Below are positions 1-8,771 of a stretch of DNA of 64,000 nt, piece by piece (position 1 is the stretch's first letter; every line of letters begins with the position of its first letter). The stretch spans positions 496,001-560,000 of the forward strand of contig NZ_SDAK01000001.1 of NCBI RefSeq assembly GCF_004210295.1, read 5' to 3'. The position numbers and the translations under genes were made by a program. Source of the DNA: Lactococcus sp. S-13. GTDB lineage: Bacteria; Bacillota; Bacilli; Lactobacillales; Streptococcaceae. The notes beneath the pieces are model-generated. The model had not been told where the DNA came from, ran no database searches, and saw only the letters and a list, made by a program, of their open reading frames with translations.

Positions 1-101
1 AAAAGGAGTGTTTTCATTTCTGAGCGCGCGGTATACATCGCAGCTGTCATCCCCGCAGGTCCTGAACCAATAATCAGGACATCATATCTTTTTTCTGTCA
101 T
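1..101 (-). CDS. trxB: Thioredoxin reductase, N-terminal part (runs off the window)
   Basis: Only the first 33 codons are present; the gene continues past the left edge. It starts [19 protein letters not shown] and continues [11 protein letters not shown], which is the FAD-binding Rossmann motif GxGPAGxxAA at the start of bacterial thioredoxin reductases. The flavoenzyme passes electrons from NADPH to thioredoxin in the cytoplasm. The first downstream gene on the same strand order is the DUF4059 gene, a neighbour often seen with trxB in streptococci. The identification rests on the N-terminus alone, so a related pyridine nucleotide-disulphide oxidoreductase remains possible. Confidence 0.8.
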   Translation of the reverse strand, partial: MTEKRYDVLIIGSGPAGMTAAMYTARSEMKTLL

Positions 102-200
102 TTTATTTCCTTTTTCTAATCGTTAAAGTTTATAGCCTTATTTTACAATGTCAAATCAAAATTTTCCATTATTTAGCTTTGTTTTGACAAAGCCCTTTGC

Positions 201-428
201 TTAAAGCCCGCGAATCCGCATAATAACCAGCACCCCTAAAACAGCAAAACTCAAAATAGGCACCGTCAAAATTGCTACTAAAATCAAGTCAAAAATATGA
301 TTCCGGCGTTCCGACCACGGTTTTTTAGTATTGCGTACCAGATAGGTGAAAGCATAAAGCCCACCAATAAACAAAACAAAGAGGGCTGAAATAAGCAGAC
401 CCTTAAGATAAAATTGCAGAATCATCAT
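201..428 (-). CDS. DUF4059 family small membrane protein
   Basis: A 75-residue protein with two hydrophobic segments (about residues 7-30 and 48-72) separated by a basic, tryptophan-containing loop (RNTKKPWSERRNH). It matches my memory of DUF4059, a streptococcal/lactococcal family of unknown function encoded beside trxB and a polar amino-acid ABC transporter, as here. A GAGGTG ribosome site lies 10 bases before the ATG at 428. The true reading frame of the upstream ABC ATPase gene, if its frameshift is undone, would overlap this start by about 26 bases, indicating coupling in one operon. Confidence 0.75.
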   Translation of the reverse strand: MMILQFYLKGLLISALFVLFIGGLYAFTYLVRNTKKPWSERRNHIFDLILVAILTVPILSFAVLGVLVIMRIRGL

Positions 429-464
429 TTTTGTTCTTCACCTCTAAATTCTTGATGTGACGCG

Positions 465-1181
465 CTAAAAATTCTCGCGTTCGCGGATTCTTAGGGGCGT
501 AAAATACTTCTTGGGGCTACCTGCTTCAATGATTTTTCCTTTTTCTAGAAAAAGAACTTTAGTGGCTACATTGAAAACAAAATCCATTTCATGACTCACA
601 AGAACCATTGTTTGTTTATTTTTGGCAGCTTTCAAAATAACTTCTTGCACCTCGTCTACCAATTCGGGATCGAGTGCAGATGTGGGTTCGTCTAAGAGAA
701 GCAAGGTCGGTTGCATCGCAAGCGCTCGAGCAATTCCAACCCGTTGTTTTTGACCCCCAGATAGATATTTCGGATAGTAATCTTTACGGTCAGTCAGGCC
801 GACTTTGGCAAGTTCAATTTCGGCAAGTTCTTGGGCCTTGGCTTTGGGCATTTTTTTGACTTGAATCAAGCCCTCCATGACATTTTCAAGAGCTGTGCGT
901 CGTTCAAAAAGGTTAAATTGCTGAAAAACCATCCCGGTCTTGCGGCGGAGATCAAGAATTTCTTGATTAGTCAAATGAGCAAAATCAACTTTCAAATCGT
1001 CAATTTCAATTTGTCCGCTGTCTGCTGTTTCCAAATTATTGAGCGCACGCAAAAATGTGGATTTCCCAGCGCCAGATGCGCCGATAAGCGCAACCACATC
1101 TCCTTCGTTGATTTCCAGATTGAGTTGGTCAAGCACTTTGATTCCTGAGAAAGTTTTGCTTAAATTTGTAATTTTTATCAT
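465..1181 (-). CDS. Polar amino-acid ABC transporter ATPase, 3' end frameshifted
   Basis: A GlnQ/TcyC-type ABC ATPase: Walker A GASGAGKST (about residues 33-41), Q-loop VFQQFN, signature LSGGQKQR, Walker B LLLLDEPTSALDP and the H-loop VSHEM. It energises import with the permease and binding protein encoded just upstream. The GGGAGG ribosome site overlaps the permease stop. Oddity: the last 15 residues after SPKKYF do not look like the family, while another frame directly downstream encodes a canonical ending, APKNPRTREFLARHIKNLEV. One extra T in the four-T run at 501-504 would restore it and move the stop to about 403. This is a real mutation or a sequence error; the catalytic core is complete either way. 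Confidence 0.88.
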   Translation of the reverse strand: MIKITNLSKTFSGIKVLDQLNLEINEGDVVALIGASGAGKSTFLRALNNLETADSGQIEIDDLKVDFAHLTNQEILDLRRKTGMVFQQFNLFERRTALENVMEGLIQVKKMPKAKAQELAEIELAKVGLTDRKDYYPKYLSGGQKQRVGIARALAMQPTLLLLDEPTSALDPELVDEVQEVILKAAKNKQTMVLVSHEMDFVFNVATKVLFLEKGKIIEAGSPKKYFTPLRIRERENF

Positions 1182-1192
1182 AAGTGTCCTCC

Positions 1193-2080
1193 CTAGGCTT
1201 GATTAAATGGATTTCTGCTTAAAGAAATTTTTGCTCGATTTTTACGTTTATCTCCTGGCATTTTTATATCTAATTTACGTTCTAAAAGACGAATCAAGAT
1301 TTCAAAAATGATACAAATTGGCCAGTAAACGAGCGCCAATGCCAAATAAGTTTCAAATTGACGGAAGGTTGAGCCACCAATAATTTGGGCCCGAGCAGTC
1401 ATTTCAACCACACCTGCAACAAAGGCTAACGAGGTAGATTTTAACAGTCCAATTAAAGCATTTCCCAAGGGGGCTGTCGCCACTGTGGCAGCTTCAGGCA
1501 ATGTCACACGCATAAAAACTTGAAAATTAGTCATCCCGAGGGATTTTGCAGCTTCAATCTGACCTCTATCCACAGATTGAATCGCTGCCCGAATGGTTTC
1601 TGAATTGTAGGCTCCTTCGTTGAGCGCAAAGGCAACGACCACAAAAAGCATGGCCGGAACAGTGTTAACATTAAAACTCGTGCCGTAATTCATATTGATT
1701 GCTTTTAAAATCAAGGGAATCCCAGTGTAAGACAGATATAATTGCACCAAAATCGGTGTACCGCGGATAAAACTGACAAAAAGCGCACGCAGTTGATTGA
1801 GAATTGGAATTTTATTGATACGCACTAGAGCCAAAAGCAAACCTAAAAATAGACCAAAAATCATGGCGATGATCGTCATCTGCAAGGAAGACGGAATCAT
1901 TTTGATAATGGGCAAAAAGGCTCCGACAAAAGCTTTCCAGCTGAAAATTTTGGTGAAAACCAGTGTCCAAAAATCATGGAAATTATACTGACCTTTGACC
2001 ACCAAAAATGGAATTGTAGGCAAAACAATGAGTGCCAGCAACAAGACAACTCCAAGGATAATTTTGTTATTTTTTTTCAT
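1193..2080 (-). CDS. Polar amino-acid ABC transporter permease
   Basis: A 295-residue HisM/GlnP-type inner-membrane permease with about five transmembrane helices. The EAA-type loop that contacts the ATPase is visible as EAAKSLGMTNFQVFMRVTLP (about residues 177-196), preceded by the conserved AFALNEGAYNSETIRAAI. It forms the membrane channel of a three-gene importer with the ATPase downstream and the binding protein upstream. Substrate cannot be read directly; the binding protein resembles cystine-type rather than glutamine-type members, so L-cystine is a reasonable guess. The Shine-Dalgarno site is weak (GTAAAG). Confidence 0.88.
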   Translation of the reverse strand: MKKNNKIILGVVLLLALIVLPTIPFLVVKGQYNFHDFWTLVFTKIFSWKAFVGAFLPIIKMIPSSLQMTIIAMIFGLFLGLLLALVRINKIPILNQLRALFVSFIRGTPILVQLYLSYTGIPLILKAINMNYGTSFNVNTVPAMLFVVVAFALNEGAYNSETIRAAIQSVDRGQIEAAKSLGMTNFQVFMRVTLPEAATVATAPLGNALIGLLKSTSLAFVAGVVEMTARAQIIGGSTFRQFETYLALALVYWPICIIFEILIRLLERKLDIKMPGDKRKNRAKISLSRNPFNQA

Positions 2081-2103
2081 CTTTACTACATTTCTATGCG
2101 GAA

Positions 2104-2130
2104 AACTCTGTCAACGACAATGACAGAGTT
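2104..2130 (-). terminator. Intercistronic hairpin between binding-protein and permease genes
   Basis: A 10-bp perfect stem (AACTCTGTCA / TGACAGAGTT, 7-nt loop) lies between the binding-protein gene and the permease gene, followed on the minus strand by only a short TTTTC. It could be a leaky terminator or an mRNA-stabilising stem that lets the binding protein be made in excess over the membrane parts, a common arrangement for such transporters. Confidence 0.55.
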
Positions 2131-2245
2131 TGTTGATATTTTTTCTGAGCATCTCTTGTACTATTATACAAAAAATAACTCATTTTTTCTTCTATTTTTT
2201 ACTAAAAGCGTCAGAAATTTTACTGACGAAATCATTTTGTAGTTT

Positions 2246-2302
2246 CGTCAGCATTTTCTCTATGCGATTTATAGCTTGCACAGTTTCGTCAGCATTTTCT
2301 CT
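2246..2302. repeat. Two copies of a dispersed 16-bp repeat (CGTCAGCATTTTCTCT)
   Basis: CGTCAGCATTTTCTCT occurs at 2246-2261 and again at 2287-2302, inside a 41-base tandem unit whose flanks also match partly. The same element recurs at least ten more times in the host parts of this window, usually between genes near CTGACG/CGTCAG hairpins. Confidence 0.85.
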
Positions 2303-2315
2303 GGACGGGACTGTT

Positions 2316-3161
2316 TTATTTGAACAGTTCTGCTTTTGGTACGAAGTCACCACCTAAATATTTTTTAGAAATCTTAGCTAAAGTCCCATCAGCTTGCAGC
2401 TTGGCCAGTTCTTTATTGACTGCTTTTTGTAACTTTTGACCCGCTTCATCTTTGGCAAATAAGAAGTATTCATAGCCATCGTGTTCTGGATCTCCCGTAT
2501 TCATATCAATATCTTGAATTTTCAAATTCTCAAAACCTTGATCTTTGATGGCAGATTTCAGCGAAATTTTGTCATAAAGCATGAAGTCAATTTTTCCTGA
2601 TTCCACTTGAGTAAAACGAGTATTGACTGATGTGCTGTCAGAAGAGTAGCTGACATTGATTTTTTTGTCTGGATTGGCTTTGTTCCAATCCAAAATTGAT
2701 TTGGTGTAGTTTGATGCAGGGTTTCCGATGGTTGATTTACCAGCTAAATCTCCTAAAGTTTTGTAAGTTCCTGATTTTACAAGAACTGCATTATTTGATT
2801 TTGACAAAGGATAAGAAAAGTTGTATTTTTCAGCGCGTTCTTTTTGCCAACCAAAATCATTGGCACCCATTTGATAACGACCAGCGTCAATTCCTGGTGT
2901 GATTCCTGAGAAATCAGTCACTTGGAATTTCACTTTGTATTGGGGCAACTTTTTGAAAACAGCACGTGCCACTTCAATATCATAGCCCGTCACGTTGCCT
3001 TGACTATCTGAGTAAGTAAAAGGTTTCGTTGCTCCGTCCGTCGCAACTACGATAGGCGTTTGACTTTTTGAATCCTTTGAGCTTGAACTGGAGCAAGCAG
3101 CCAAAGTTCCTGCTGCGATAAGTGAAAGGGCGGCAAATGTGACCTTGAGTGATGTTCTCAT
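2316..3161 (-). CDS. Amino-acid ABC transporter substrate-binding lipoprotein (cystine-type)
   Basis: A 281-residue extracellular family 3 solute-binding protein. The N-terminus is a lipoprotein signal peptide ending in the lipobox LAAC (Cys23), followed by a Ser-rich linker. The fold is indicated by GYDIEVARAVFKKL (about residues 59-72) and MGANDFGWQKERAEKYNFSYP, which resemble L-cystine-binding TcyJ/TcyK-like proteins more than glutamine-binding ones. It captures substrate outside the membrane for the permease/ATPase pair downstream. A strong GAGGAG ribosome site precedes the ATG. Substrate is inferred, not shown. Confidence 0.88.
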   Translation of the reverse strand: MRTSLKVTFAALSLIAAGTLAACSSSSSKDSKSQTPIVVATDGATKPFTYSDSQGNVTGYDIEVARAVFKKLPQYKVKFQVTDFSGITPGIDAGRYQMGANDFGWQKERAEKYNFSYPLSKSNNAVLVKSGTYKTLGDLAGKSTIGNPASNYTKSILDWNKANPDKKINVSYSSDSTSVNTRFTQVESGKIDFMLYDKISLKSAIKDQGFENLKIQDIDMNTGDPEHDGYEYFLFAKDEAGQKLQKAVNKELAKLQADGTLAKISKKYLGGDFVPKAELFK

Positions 3162-3261
3162 AAAGTTCTCCTCTAAAAATTTTGATAAATCTATCTTAAC
3201 ACGGACTTAAATCATTTGCTATAAAAAAAACTTATGACCAAGAATAAATTCATTGAAGGAG

Positions 3262-3288
3262 AAAAAAATAGCCCGTAAGCTATTTCTT
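3262..3288 (-). terminator. Rho-independent terminator after the NlpC/P60 gene
   Basis: On the minus strand GAAATAGC, loop TTACGG, GCTATTT and then a T-run form a classical terminator four bases after the hydrolase stop codon. Confidence 0.8.
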
Positions 3289-3291
3289 ATC

Positions 3292-3858
3292 TTAATATTC
3301 TAAAGCAAAATCTGCTGGCATCTCACTCACACTGCTGATTTTGACTGATTCACCCGGCTGTGGTGCGTGGATGACTTGACCATTTCCGAGATAAATTCCC
3401 ACATGGTCTCCTCCATAAAAAATAATTAAGTCGCCAACTTTGGCAGCACTGAGCGAAATTCTTTGACCACTATCAATTTGATTCCAAGTCGTTCGTCCAA
3501 TTTCTTTACCAAGCGCTTCCCGATAGACATAGCTTGTAAAACCTGAACAATCAAAGCCTGCTGGAGTAGTCCCACCCCACACGTAAGGAACACCTAGATA
3601 TTTTTTGGCTGTGCTTACCAACTTATCTGCTCGGTTTTGATTATTCGTCAGTAAATTCTCTTGGGAAATGGTGCTGACGGTTTTATCCATCGTTTCCGTC
3701 AAAGCCGTCAGCGAATCTGTCGCCTCAGATATTTTCGTCAGTGAATTAAGGGAACTTGTTTTTGACACATTTAAGACCGAATCCGCCTTAGCAGTCGGTG
3801 CAGGTAAGAAAGCAAAACTGGTCAGAATTGCCCCTGCAAAAATAAATTTTTTCAACAT
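3292..3858 (-). CDS. Secreted NlpC/P60 peptidoglycan endopeptidase
   Basis: 188 residues: a signal peptide (MLKKFIFAGAILTSFAFLPA, cleavage likely after AKA at residue 25), a Ser/Thr-rich linker, and a C-terminal NlpC/P60 domain from about residue 78. Catalytic residues are visible: Cys in DCSGFTSYVY, His in GGDHVGIYLGNG and His in QVIHAPQPG. Such enzymes cut D-Glu-diamino-acid peptide bonds in cell-wall stems. It lacks a LysM or SH3 wall-binding domain. There is no Shine-Dalgarno site, and an extended -10 (TGTTATACT) ends only about 8 bases before the ATG, so the mRNA may be nearly leaderless. One variant of the dispersed host repeat lies inside the linker coding sequence (3646-3661). Confidence 0.88.
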   Translation of the reverse strand: MLKKFIFAGAILTSFAFLPAPTAKADSVLNVSKTSSLNSLTKISEATDSLTALTETMDKTVSTISQENLLTNNQNRADKLVSTAKKYLGVPYVWGGTTPAGFDCSGFTSYVYREALGKEIGRTTWNQIDSGQRISLSAAKVGDLIIFYGGDHVGIYLGNGQVIHAPQPGESVKISSVSEMPADFALEY

Positions 3859-3881
3859 TGCTAGCTAGTATAACATTAAAA

Positions 3882-3902
3882 AAACCGCTCTACAAGCGGT
3901 TT
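3882..3902 (-). terminator. Terminator after fhs
   Basis: A perfect 8-bp stem AAACCGCT / AGCGGTTT with a 5-base loop, followed by T residues on the minus strand, lies about 85 bases after the fhs stop codon. The -10 of the NlpC/P60 gene follows immediately. Confidence 0.8.
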
Positions 3903-3985
3903 TACAGACTTTTAATCTTTGGAAGATTTGTTACCAAAAAAATTTCCACTTAATCTGTTTGCAACTTCTACACTTAAAAACGTTT

Positions 3986-5653
3986 TCAGAATAAGCCCGA
4001 AATTTTGCCATCATTCGAAACGTCCATTTTCAGCGCAGCAGGTGCTTTAGGCAAGCCAGGCATCGTCATGATATCTCCCAAAAGTGCCACAATAAACCCA
4101 GCACCAATTTTAGGAATCAGCTCACGAACCGTTATTTCAAAACCTTCCGGAGCTGCCAGCAAACTGGCCTGATCTGAAAATGAATATTGAGTTTTAGCCA
4201 TACAAACGGGTAAATTATCCCAGCCATTTTCGCTAATTTCTCGCAATTGACGCTTTGCTTTCACTGAAAAATTGACTTTGGAACCGCCATAAATTTCTGT
4301 CACAATTTTGTTAATTTTATCAGAAACACTTGTCTCCAACTCATAAAGATAACGGAAATCCGTTTTTTCTTGTAACATAGCAGATAGCTTTTTGGCCAAA
4401 GCCAAGCCACCTTCTCCGCCTTTAGCAAAGACTTGCGTCAGTGAAATCTCTACACCAAGCGCTTCCACAAGTGCAGTTAACGTTGAAATTTCAGCTTCTG
4501 TATCTGAGGCAAACTGATTGATAGCTACCACAACAGGCAAACCGAAGGCTTGCATATTTTCAATATGTCGTTTTAGATTAGCAAAACCAGTCTTAACTGC
4601 TTCAACATTTTCTGCAGTCAATTCTTTTTTGTCCACCCCACCATGCATTTTCAAAGCACGTAAAGTTGCAACGATGACGACCGCATCTGGCGTCTTGCCC
4701 AATTGCCGCGTTTTGATGTCCAAGAATTTCTCGCCGCCCAAGTCCGCACCAAAACCAGCTTCTGTAATTACAATATCCGCCAATTTAAGCGCTGTTTTAG
4801 TCGCCAGAACAGAATTACATCCATGGGCAATATTGGCGAAAGGCCCACCATGAATCAATGCTGGCGTTCCTTCAATCGTTTGAACCAGATTAGGTTTGAG
4901 CGCATCTTTCAACAGCATCGCAATTGCCCCCGCAACACCCAAATCGTCGATTGTTACAGGTTTTCTATCATAAGTTTGCGCAATGACAATTTTACCCAAA
5001 CGTCCCTTCAAATCCTCAATTGAGGTTGCCAGACAAAGCACCGCCATGACTTCACTCGCCACAGTAATATCAAAACCATCCTCACGTGGAATACCATTCA
5101 AAGGCCCACCTAAACCAACCGTCACATGACGCAAAGCCCGATCATTCAAATCAAGCACGCGTTTCCACAAAATTCGCCGTGGATCAATCTGCAAAGGATT
5201 TCCTTGATGAAGCGAATTATCCAAAAAAGCCGCAATCGCATTATTGGCAGTGGTAATCGCGTGAATATCTCCTGTGAAATGAAGATTGATATCTTCCATA
5301 GGTAGTACTTGCGCATAACCGCCACCAGCAGCACCACCCTTGATTCCCATGACAGGTCCAAGTGATGGCTCACGCAAGGCTACCATGACGCTTCCCCCTT
5401 GCCGCGCAAAAGCATCCGCTAAGCCAACCGTCACCGTTGATTTTCCCTCACCTGCAGGAGTCGGGTTGATTGATGTCACCAAAACAAGCTTACCTTCTGC
5501 TTTTTTATCAAATTTTTCTAAGACCTCTAAAGGAATTTTAGCTTTATACTTACCAAAAAGTTCGATGTCGTCAAAAGTCAAACCAATTTTTTCAGCAATT
5601 GTTGTAATAGGGCAAATGGCTGTTTCTTGGGCAATTTCAATATCTGATTTCAT
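3986..5653 (-). CDS. fhs: Formate-tetrahydrofolate ligase
   Basis: 555 residues, the usual length of monofunctional formyltetrahydrofolate synthetase. The ATP-binding motif [16 protein letters not shown] (about residues 66-81) and the family signature [22 protein letters not shown] (about residues 95-116, split here as [13 protein letters not shown] then AAGGGYAQV) are clear. It makes 10-formyl-THF from formate, THF and ATP in the cytoplasm, feeding purine synthesis and initiator tRNA formylation. The gene has a GAGGAG ribosome site and is preceded by a perfect PurBox at 5757-5769, so PurR activation is expected. A terminator follows, making it monocistronic. Confidence 0.97.
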   Translation of the reverse strand: MKSDIEIAQETAICPITTIAEKIGLTFDDIELFGKYKAKIPLEVLEKFDKKAEGKLVLVTSINPTPAGEGKSTVTVGLADAFARQGGSVMVALREPSLGPVMGIKGGAAGGGYAQVLPMEDINLHFTGDIHAITTANNAIAAFLDNSLHQGNPLQIDPRRILWKRVLDLNDRALRHVTVGLGGPLNGIPREDGFDITVASEVMAVLCLATSIEDLKGRLGKIVIAQTYDRKPVTIDDLGVAGAIAMLLKDALKPNLVQTIEGTPALIHGGPFANIAHGCNSVLATKTALKLADIVITEAGFGADLGGEKFLDIKTRQLGKTPDAVVIVATLRALKMHGGVDKKELTAENVEAVKTGFANLKRHIENMQAFGLPVVVAINQFASDTEAEISTLTALVEALGVEISLTQVFAKGGEGGLALAKKLSAMLQEKTDFRYLYELETSVSDKINKIVTEIYGGSKVNFSVKAKRQLREISENGWDNLPVCMAKTQYSFSDQASLLAAPEGFEITVRELIPKIGAGFIVALLGDIMTMPGLPKAPAALKMDVSNDGKISGLF

Positions 5654-5694
5654 AATTCTCCTCAGTCTCCTCTAAGAATGATAATTTTAATATT

Positions 5695-5769
5695 ATTCTA
5701 ACAAAATTCTTCCTTATTTACGCAGCAAAACCTTCATTTTGAACTTTTGTAGAAAAATTGTTCGGAAAT
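5695..5769 (-). promoter_or_regulatory. PurBox and -10 element of the fhs promoter
   Basis: On the minus strand 5757-5769 reads ATTTCCGAACAAT, a full match to the lactococcal PurR box AWWWCCGAACWWT. A -10-like TAGAAT lies at 5695-5700. The box centre is then about 75 bases upstream of the expected transcription start, which is the spacing described for PurR activation in Lactococcus lactis. No strong -35 is visible, as expected for an activated promoter. Confidence 0.8.
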
Positions 5770-5781
5770 AAGCCAATTCAT

Positions 5782-6231
5782 TTATTTTTTAGCATATAAA
5801 ACTTTGAATTCTTCACAGACAACTTCCATTTCAGGATTAAAAAGCTTAAAACCTCCCCAAAATTCTTGATGCACTTGTCGCCAGTAGGCAAGACTTCTAT
5901 CCCCTTCACCTTCTTTAAAAGCGTGCTGCTCAGTAACTTCAGTAAATTTTTTGATATAAACCTTTGAAGTTGTGATTGCAGCTCGTGGCTGTCCTTGACC
6001 ATCCAATAAAATATCAAATTTTCCATCAACCGTTGGCAACGGCTCATCCGGCCCATAATCCAAAAGAGCGCTTGCCGTTGCTGTCTTTTTCCCTTGCAAA
6101 ACTAAATCCAAAAGTTCATCCGCAAGCTCCGGTTCCGTGATTTCTGCATTTACTTCATTGCAAAAAGCCCAGGCCCAGCGAAAATTTTTCTCATCTAAGC
6201 CAGCTTCTTTGATAAAACCCTCATATTTCAT
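5782..6231 (-). CDS. ASCH domain protein
   Basis: 149 residues, mostly a single ASCH (RNA-binding-like beta-barrel) domain: the lead helix region LLDLVLQGKKTATAS (about residues 41-55), then GKFDILLDGQGQPRAAITTSKV and the C-terminal GDRSLAYWRQVHQEFW. Proteins of this size include E. coli YqfB-type amidohydrolases and uncharacterised predicted RNA-binding proteins; which function applies is not visible. It lies between deoD and fhs on the same strand but after a terminator, so it probably has its own promoter. Confidence 0.8.
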   Translation of the reverse strand: MKYEGFIKEAGLDEKNFRWAWAFCNEVNAEITEPELADELLDLVLQGKKTATASALLDYGPDEPLPTVDGKFDILLDGQGQPRAAITTSKVYIKKFTEVTEQHAFKEGEGDRSLAYWRQVHQEFWGGFKLFNPEMEVVCEEFKVLYAKK

Positions 6232-6265
6232 CTTTCTTCCTCTAGTCTTTCTATTTTAAGAAAAA

Positions 6266-6290
6266 GGATCTGTCGCTATCAACAAGATCC
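6266..6290 (-). terminator. Terminator after deoD
   Basis: GGATC...GATCC with an inner TGT/ACA pairing, followed by TTTTTC on the minus strand, about 50 bases after the deoD stop. Confidence 0.75.
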
Positions 6291-6339
6291 CATTTTAAAC
6301 CATTATTTTATTACGCCAATGGCGAAACCAATCTAAACC

Positions 6340-7044
6340 TTACTCCGCAATCAAAGTTTCTAAACCGACTTTCATCATATCTGTAAAGGTCAATTGACGT
6401 TCTTCAGATGTCGTAGACTCTCCTGTCAAGATATGATCAGAAATTGTCATGATTCCCAAAGTTTGCACTTTATATTTAGCACCAAGATAATAAAGACCCG
6501 CAGCTTCCATTTCGACAGCTTTAACGCCCAATTTTCCAACTTTAACCGCATCAGGACCGCCGTAGAACAAATCTGAGCTAAGGATGTTACCAACGTGAGT
6601 CGTAATTCCCAAATCTTTAGCGATATGATAAGCTTTATCCAGCAAATCAAAATCAGCAATTTGCGGGAAATCAAAATCAGGGAAATCATGACGAACAATC
6701 GCCGAAGTCGTAGCCGCTGCTTGACCGATTACAAGGTCGCGAATATGAACATCTTCATTTACAGAACCCGCAGTTCCGACACGAATCAATTTTTTCACAC
6801 CATATTCAGTAATCAATTCATTAGCATAAATTGAAATTGATGGAATCCCCATCCCAGTTCCCATGACAGAAACACGATGTCCCTTGTAAGTCCCTGTAAA
6901 ACCAAGCATTCCACGCACTTGGTTAAATTGGACAGCATCCTCAAGGAAGTTTTCAGCGATAAATTTAGCACGGAGTGGATCTCCTGGCAAGAGAATTTTG
7001 TCTGCGATTTCGCCTTTTTGAGCTTCAATATGTGGTGTTGGCAT
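6340..7044 (-). CDS. deoD: Purine-nucleoside phosphorylase, DeoD type
   Basis: 234 residues starting [25 protein letters not shown]; the start at 7044 is preferred over an upstream in-frame ATG because AAAGGAAA lies just before it and homologues begin MPTPH. The PNP/UDP phosphorylase signature GTAGSV and the active-site region [12 protein letters not shown] are present, as is the catalytic Asp in TISDHI near the C-terminus. It phosphorolyses purine (deoxy)nucleosides to base and (deoxy)ribose-1-phosphate, the substrate of DeoB encoded upstream. Likely cotranscribed with the small DUF6440 gene and deoB. Confidence 0.96.
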   Translation of the reverse strand: MPTPHIEAQKGEIADKILLPGDPLRAKFIAENFLEDAVQFNQVRGMLGFTGTYKGHRVSVMGTGMGIPSISIYANELITEYGVKKLIRVGTAGSVNEDVHIRDLVIGQAAATTSAIVRHDFPDFDFPQIADFDLLDKAYHIAKDLGITTHVGNILSSDLFYGGPDAVKVGKLGVKAVEMEAAGLYYLGAKYKVQTLGIMTISDHILTGESTTSEERQLTFTDMMKVGLETLIAE

Positions 7045-7101
7045 TTTTAAATTTCCTTTTCTTTTCACTTTTTAATCACTAACAAATCTGTCAGCGTTTT
7101 T

Positions 7102-7287
7102 TTAACGATAGTTTTGATGAATCTTGGGCTTTCCTTCACGATCTAAGAGAACGGATAAACCACCGCCCCCGCCACTTCCAGCACAGAACAGATACTCAAT
7201 ACCCGTTTCTTTATCCACGATAACTGCCATCCCTGACAATCCTCCTGAAATCTTTTCAAAACGTTGTTTAACATCATTTTTATCCAT
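7102..7287 (-). CDS. DUF6440-type small protein
   Basis: 61 residues from MDKNDVKQRFEKI, chosen because AAAGGA lies just before this ATG. The sequence reads VIVDKETGIEYLFCAGSGGGGGLSVLLDREGKPKI, which resembles the small DUF6440 family: a beta-hairpin with 'DKETGV.Y' followed by a Gly-rich turn. Function unknown. It sits between deoB and deoD on the same strand, so it is probably carried on the same mRNA. Confidence 0.7.
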   Translation of the reverse strand: MDKNDVKQRFEKISGGLSGMAVIVDKETGIEYLFCAGSGGGGGLSVLLDREGKPKIHQNYR

Positions 7288-7415
7288 AATGTATCCTTTC
7301 TTACCGAAAATCAAGGCAGGCATCTGTTCATCTCGGTAGCCGCAAAGGCAGCTAAGCCCATTGAATAGAGGACTTTTTCTTTTAGTGATTCCTCTTCAAA
7401 CATGTTTTTGATTTA

Positions 7416-8651
7416 TTAAACCAAGGCATCCAAGAAAGAATCACCCGTTTGTGCCTTATCAACCCCGAAATTCTCAGCAATTGTAGCCGAAATATCTGCG
7501 AAATGTCCAACAGGCAAAACTTTTGGTTCTTTCAAAGCTTTAGAAAAAATAACAAGTGGAATATACTCACGTGTGTGATCTGTTCCAACATATGATGGAT
7601 CGTTTCCATGGTCAGCAGTAATCATCAACAAGTCATCTTCTTGCATCAAATCAATGATTTCAGGCAAGCGTCCATCAAAATCTTCAATTGCTTTTCCATA
7701 ACCTTCAACATCACGACGATGACCATATTTTGCATCAAAATCAACTAAATTTGTAAAAGAGAATCCTTCAGTAAATTCTGGCTTAGCCATCGCTTTGAGC
7801 AATCGATCTACACCATCCATGTCATTGTGGTTGTGGCCCATATCATATTTCACACCCACTGTATTGAAAATATCAGAGATTTTCCCAACAGAATAAGTGT
7901 CGACACCCGCATTGTAAAGTTTCTCCAAAACCGTTTCAGCAAATGGTGATAAAGCGTAGTCACGACGTCCATCAGTCCGCTCGAAGTTCCCCGCTTCTCC
8001 GATATAAGGACGGGCAATAATCCGACCAATCATAATTCCAGAACCTTCCAGCGTAATTGAGCGCACATATTCACAAATCTTATAAAGCTCTTCACGCGAA
8101 ATAACATCTTCATGAGCAGCAATTTGCAAAACCGGATCAGCCGAAGTATAGATAATCAGTTCTCCAGTTTGCAATTGGCGTGGACCAAAATCATCAATTA
8201 CAGCCGTACCAGAGTATGGTTTGTTTGCTTCTCGAATAATTTTACGACCAGAAAATGCTTCAATTTTTTCCAATAAATCTTCAGGATAACCCTCAGGATA
8301 AGTTGGGAATGGAGTTTGAATATTCAAGCCCATAATTTCCCAGTGGCCTGTCATTGTATCTTTACCCTTCGAAATTTCTTCCAATTTTGTGACATAAGCA
8401 GCAGGTTGTTCCACTTTTGCTATCGTTTTGAGCGGATTTTCCCGCGGAATATTTCCCCAGCCCAATTTTTCTAAGTTGGGAACTTTAAGCCCACGAAGCT
8501 CCGAAATATGACCAATCGTATCTGAATTGACATCATTGATTGCTTCATGTGTTTCCACATCATGATTGAAAAATTTATCTGCATCAGGTGCAGCACCAAT
8601 GCCGACAGAGTCCATAACAACGAGATGAACACGATTAAACTTTTTAGACAT
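7416..8651 (-). CDS. deoB: Phosphopentomutase
   Basis: 411 residues from [24 protein letters not shown]; the start at 8651 follows a TTGGAG site. The alkaline-phosphatase-superfamily metal sites are visible: VMDSVGIG at the N-terminus, and [20 protein letters not shown] near residues 345-365 with the metal-binding Asp/His residues. A cap domain lies between. It interconverts (deoxy)ribose-1- and 5-phosphate, linking nucleoside breakdown (DeoD) to central metabolism. An RpiR-family regulator is encoded just upstream, and deoD just downstream. Confidence 0.97.
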   Translation of the reverse strand: MSKKFNRVHLVVMDSVGIGAAPDADKFFNHDVETHEAINDVNSDTIGHISELRGLKVPNLEKLGWGNIPRENPLKTIAKVEQPAAYVTKLEEISKGKDTMTGHWEIMGLNIQTPFPTYPEGYPEDLLEKIEAFSGRKIIREANKPYSGTAVIDDFGPRQLQTGELIIYTSADPVLQIAAHEDVISREELYKICEYVRSITLEGSGIMIGRIIARPYIGEAGNFERTDGRRDYALSPFAETVLEKLYNAGVDTYSVGKISDIFNTVGVKYDMGHNHNDMDGVDRLLKAMAKPEFTEGFSFTNLVDFDAKYGHRRDVEGYGKAIEDFDGRLPEIIDLMQEDDLLMITADHGNDPSYVGTDHTREYIPLVIFSKALKEPKVLPVGHFADISATIAENFGVDKAQTGDSFLDALV

Positions 8652-8771
8652 TATTATCTCCAATTTCTAAAATTATACTAACTAACAACATTAACTTACT
8701 CTATTATACAAAAACTCTTACAAAAAAGCTTTTCATATCCCCGCAAACACAACCGAAAACTTTTACAAAGC

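Noticed and set aside
5654-5781. Tetrahydrofolate riboswitch upstream of fhs
   Set aside because: No conserved riboswitch core or long paired stems; the PurBox explains regulation better.
7311-7403. 30-residue frame MFEEESLKEKVLYSMGLAAF... between deoB and the DUF6440 gene
   Set aside because: Protein-like composition but no ribosome site and it runs into the next gene's leader. It may be a gene remnant; not strong enough to call.
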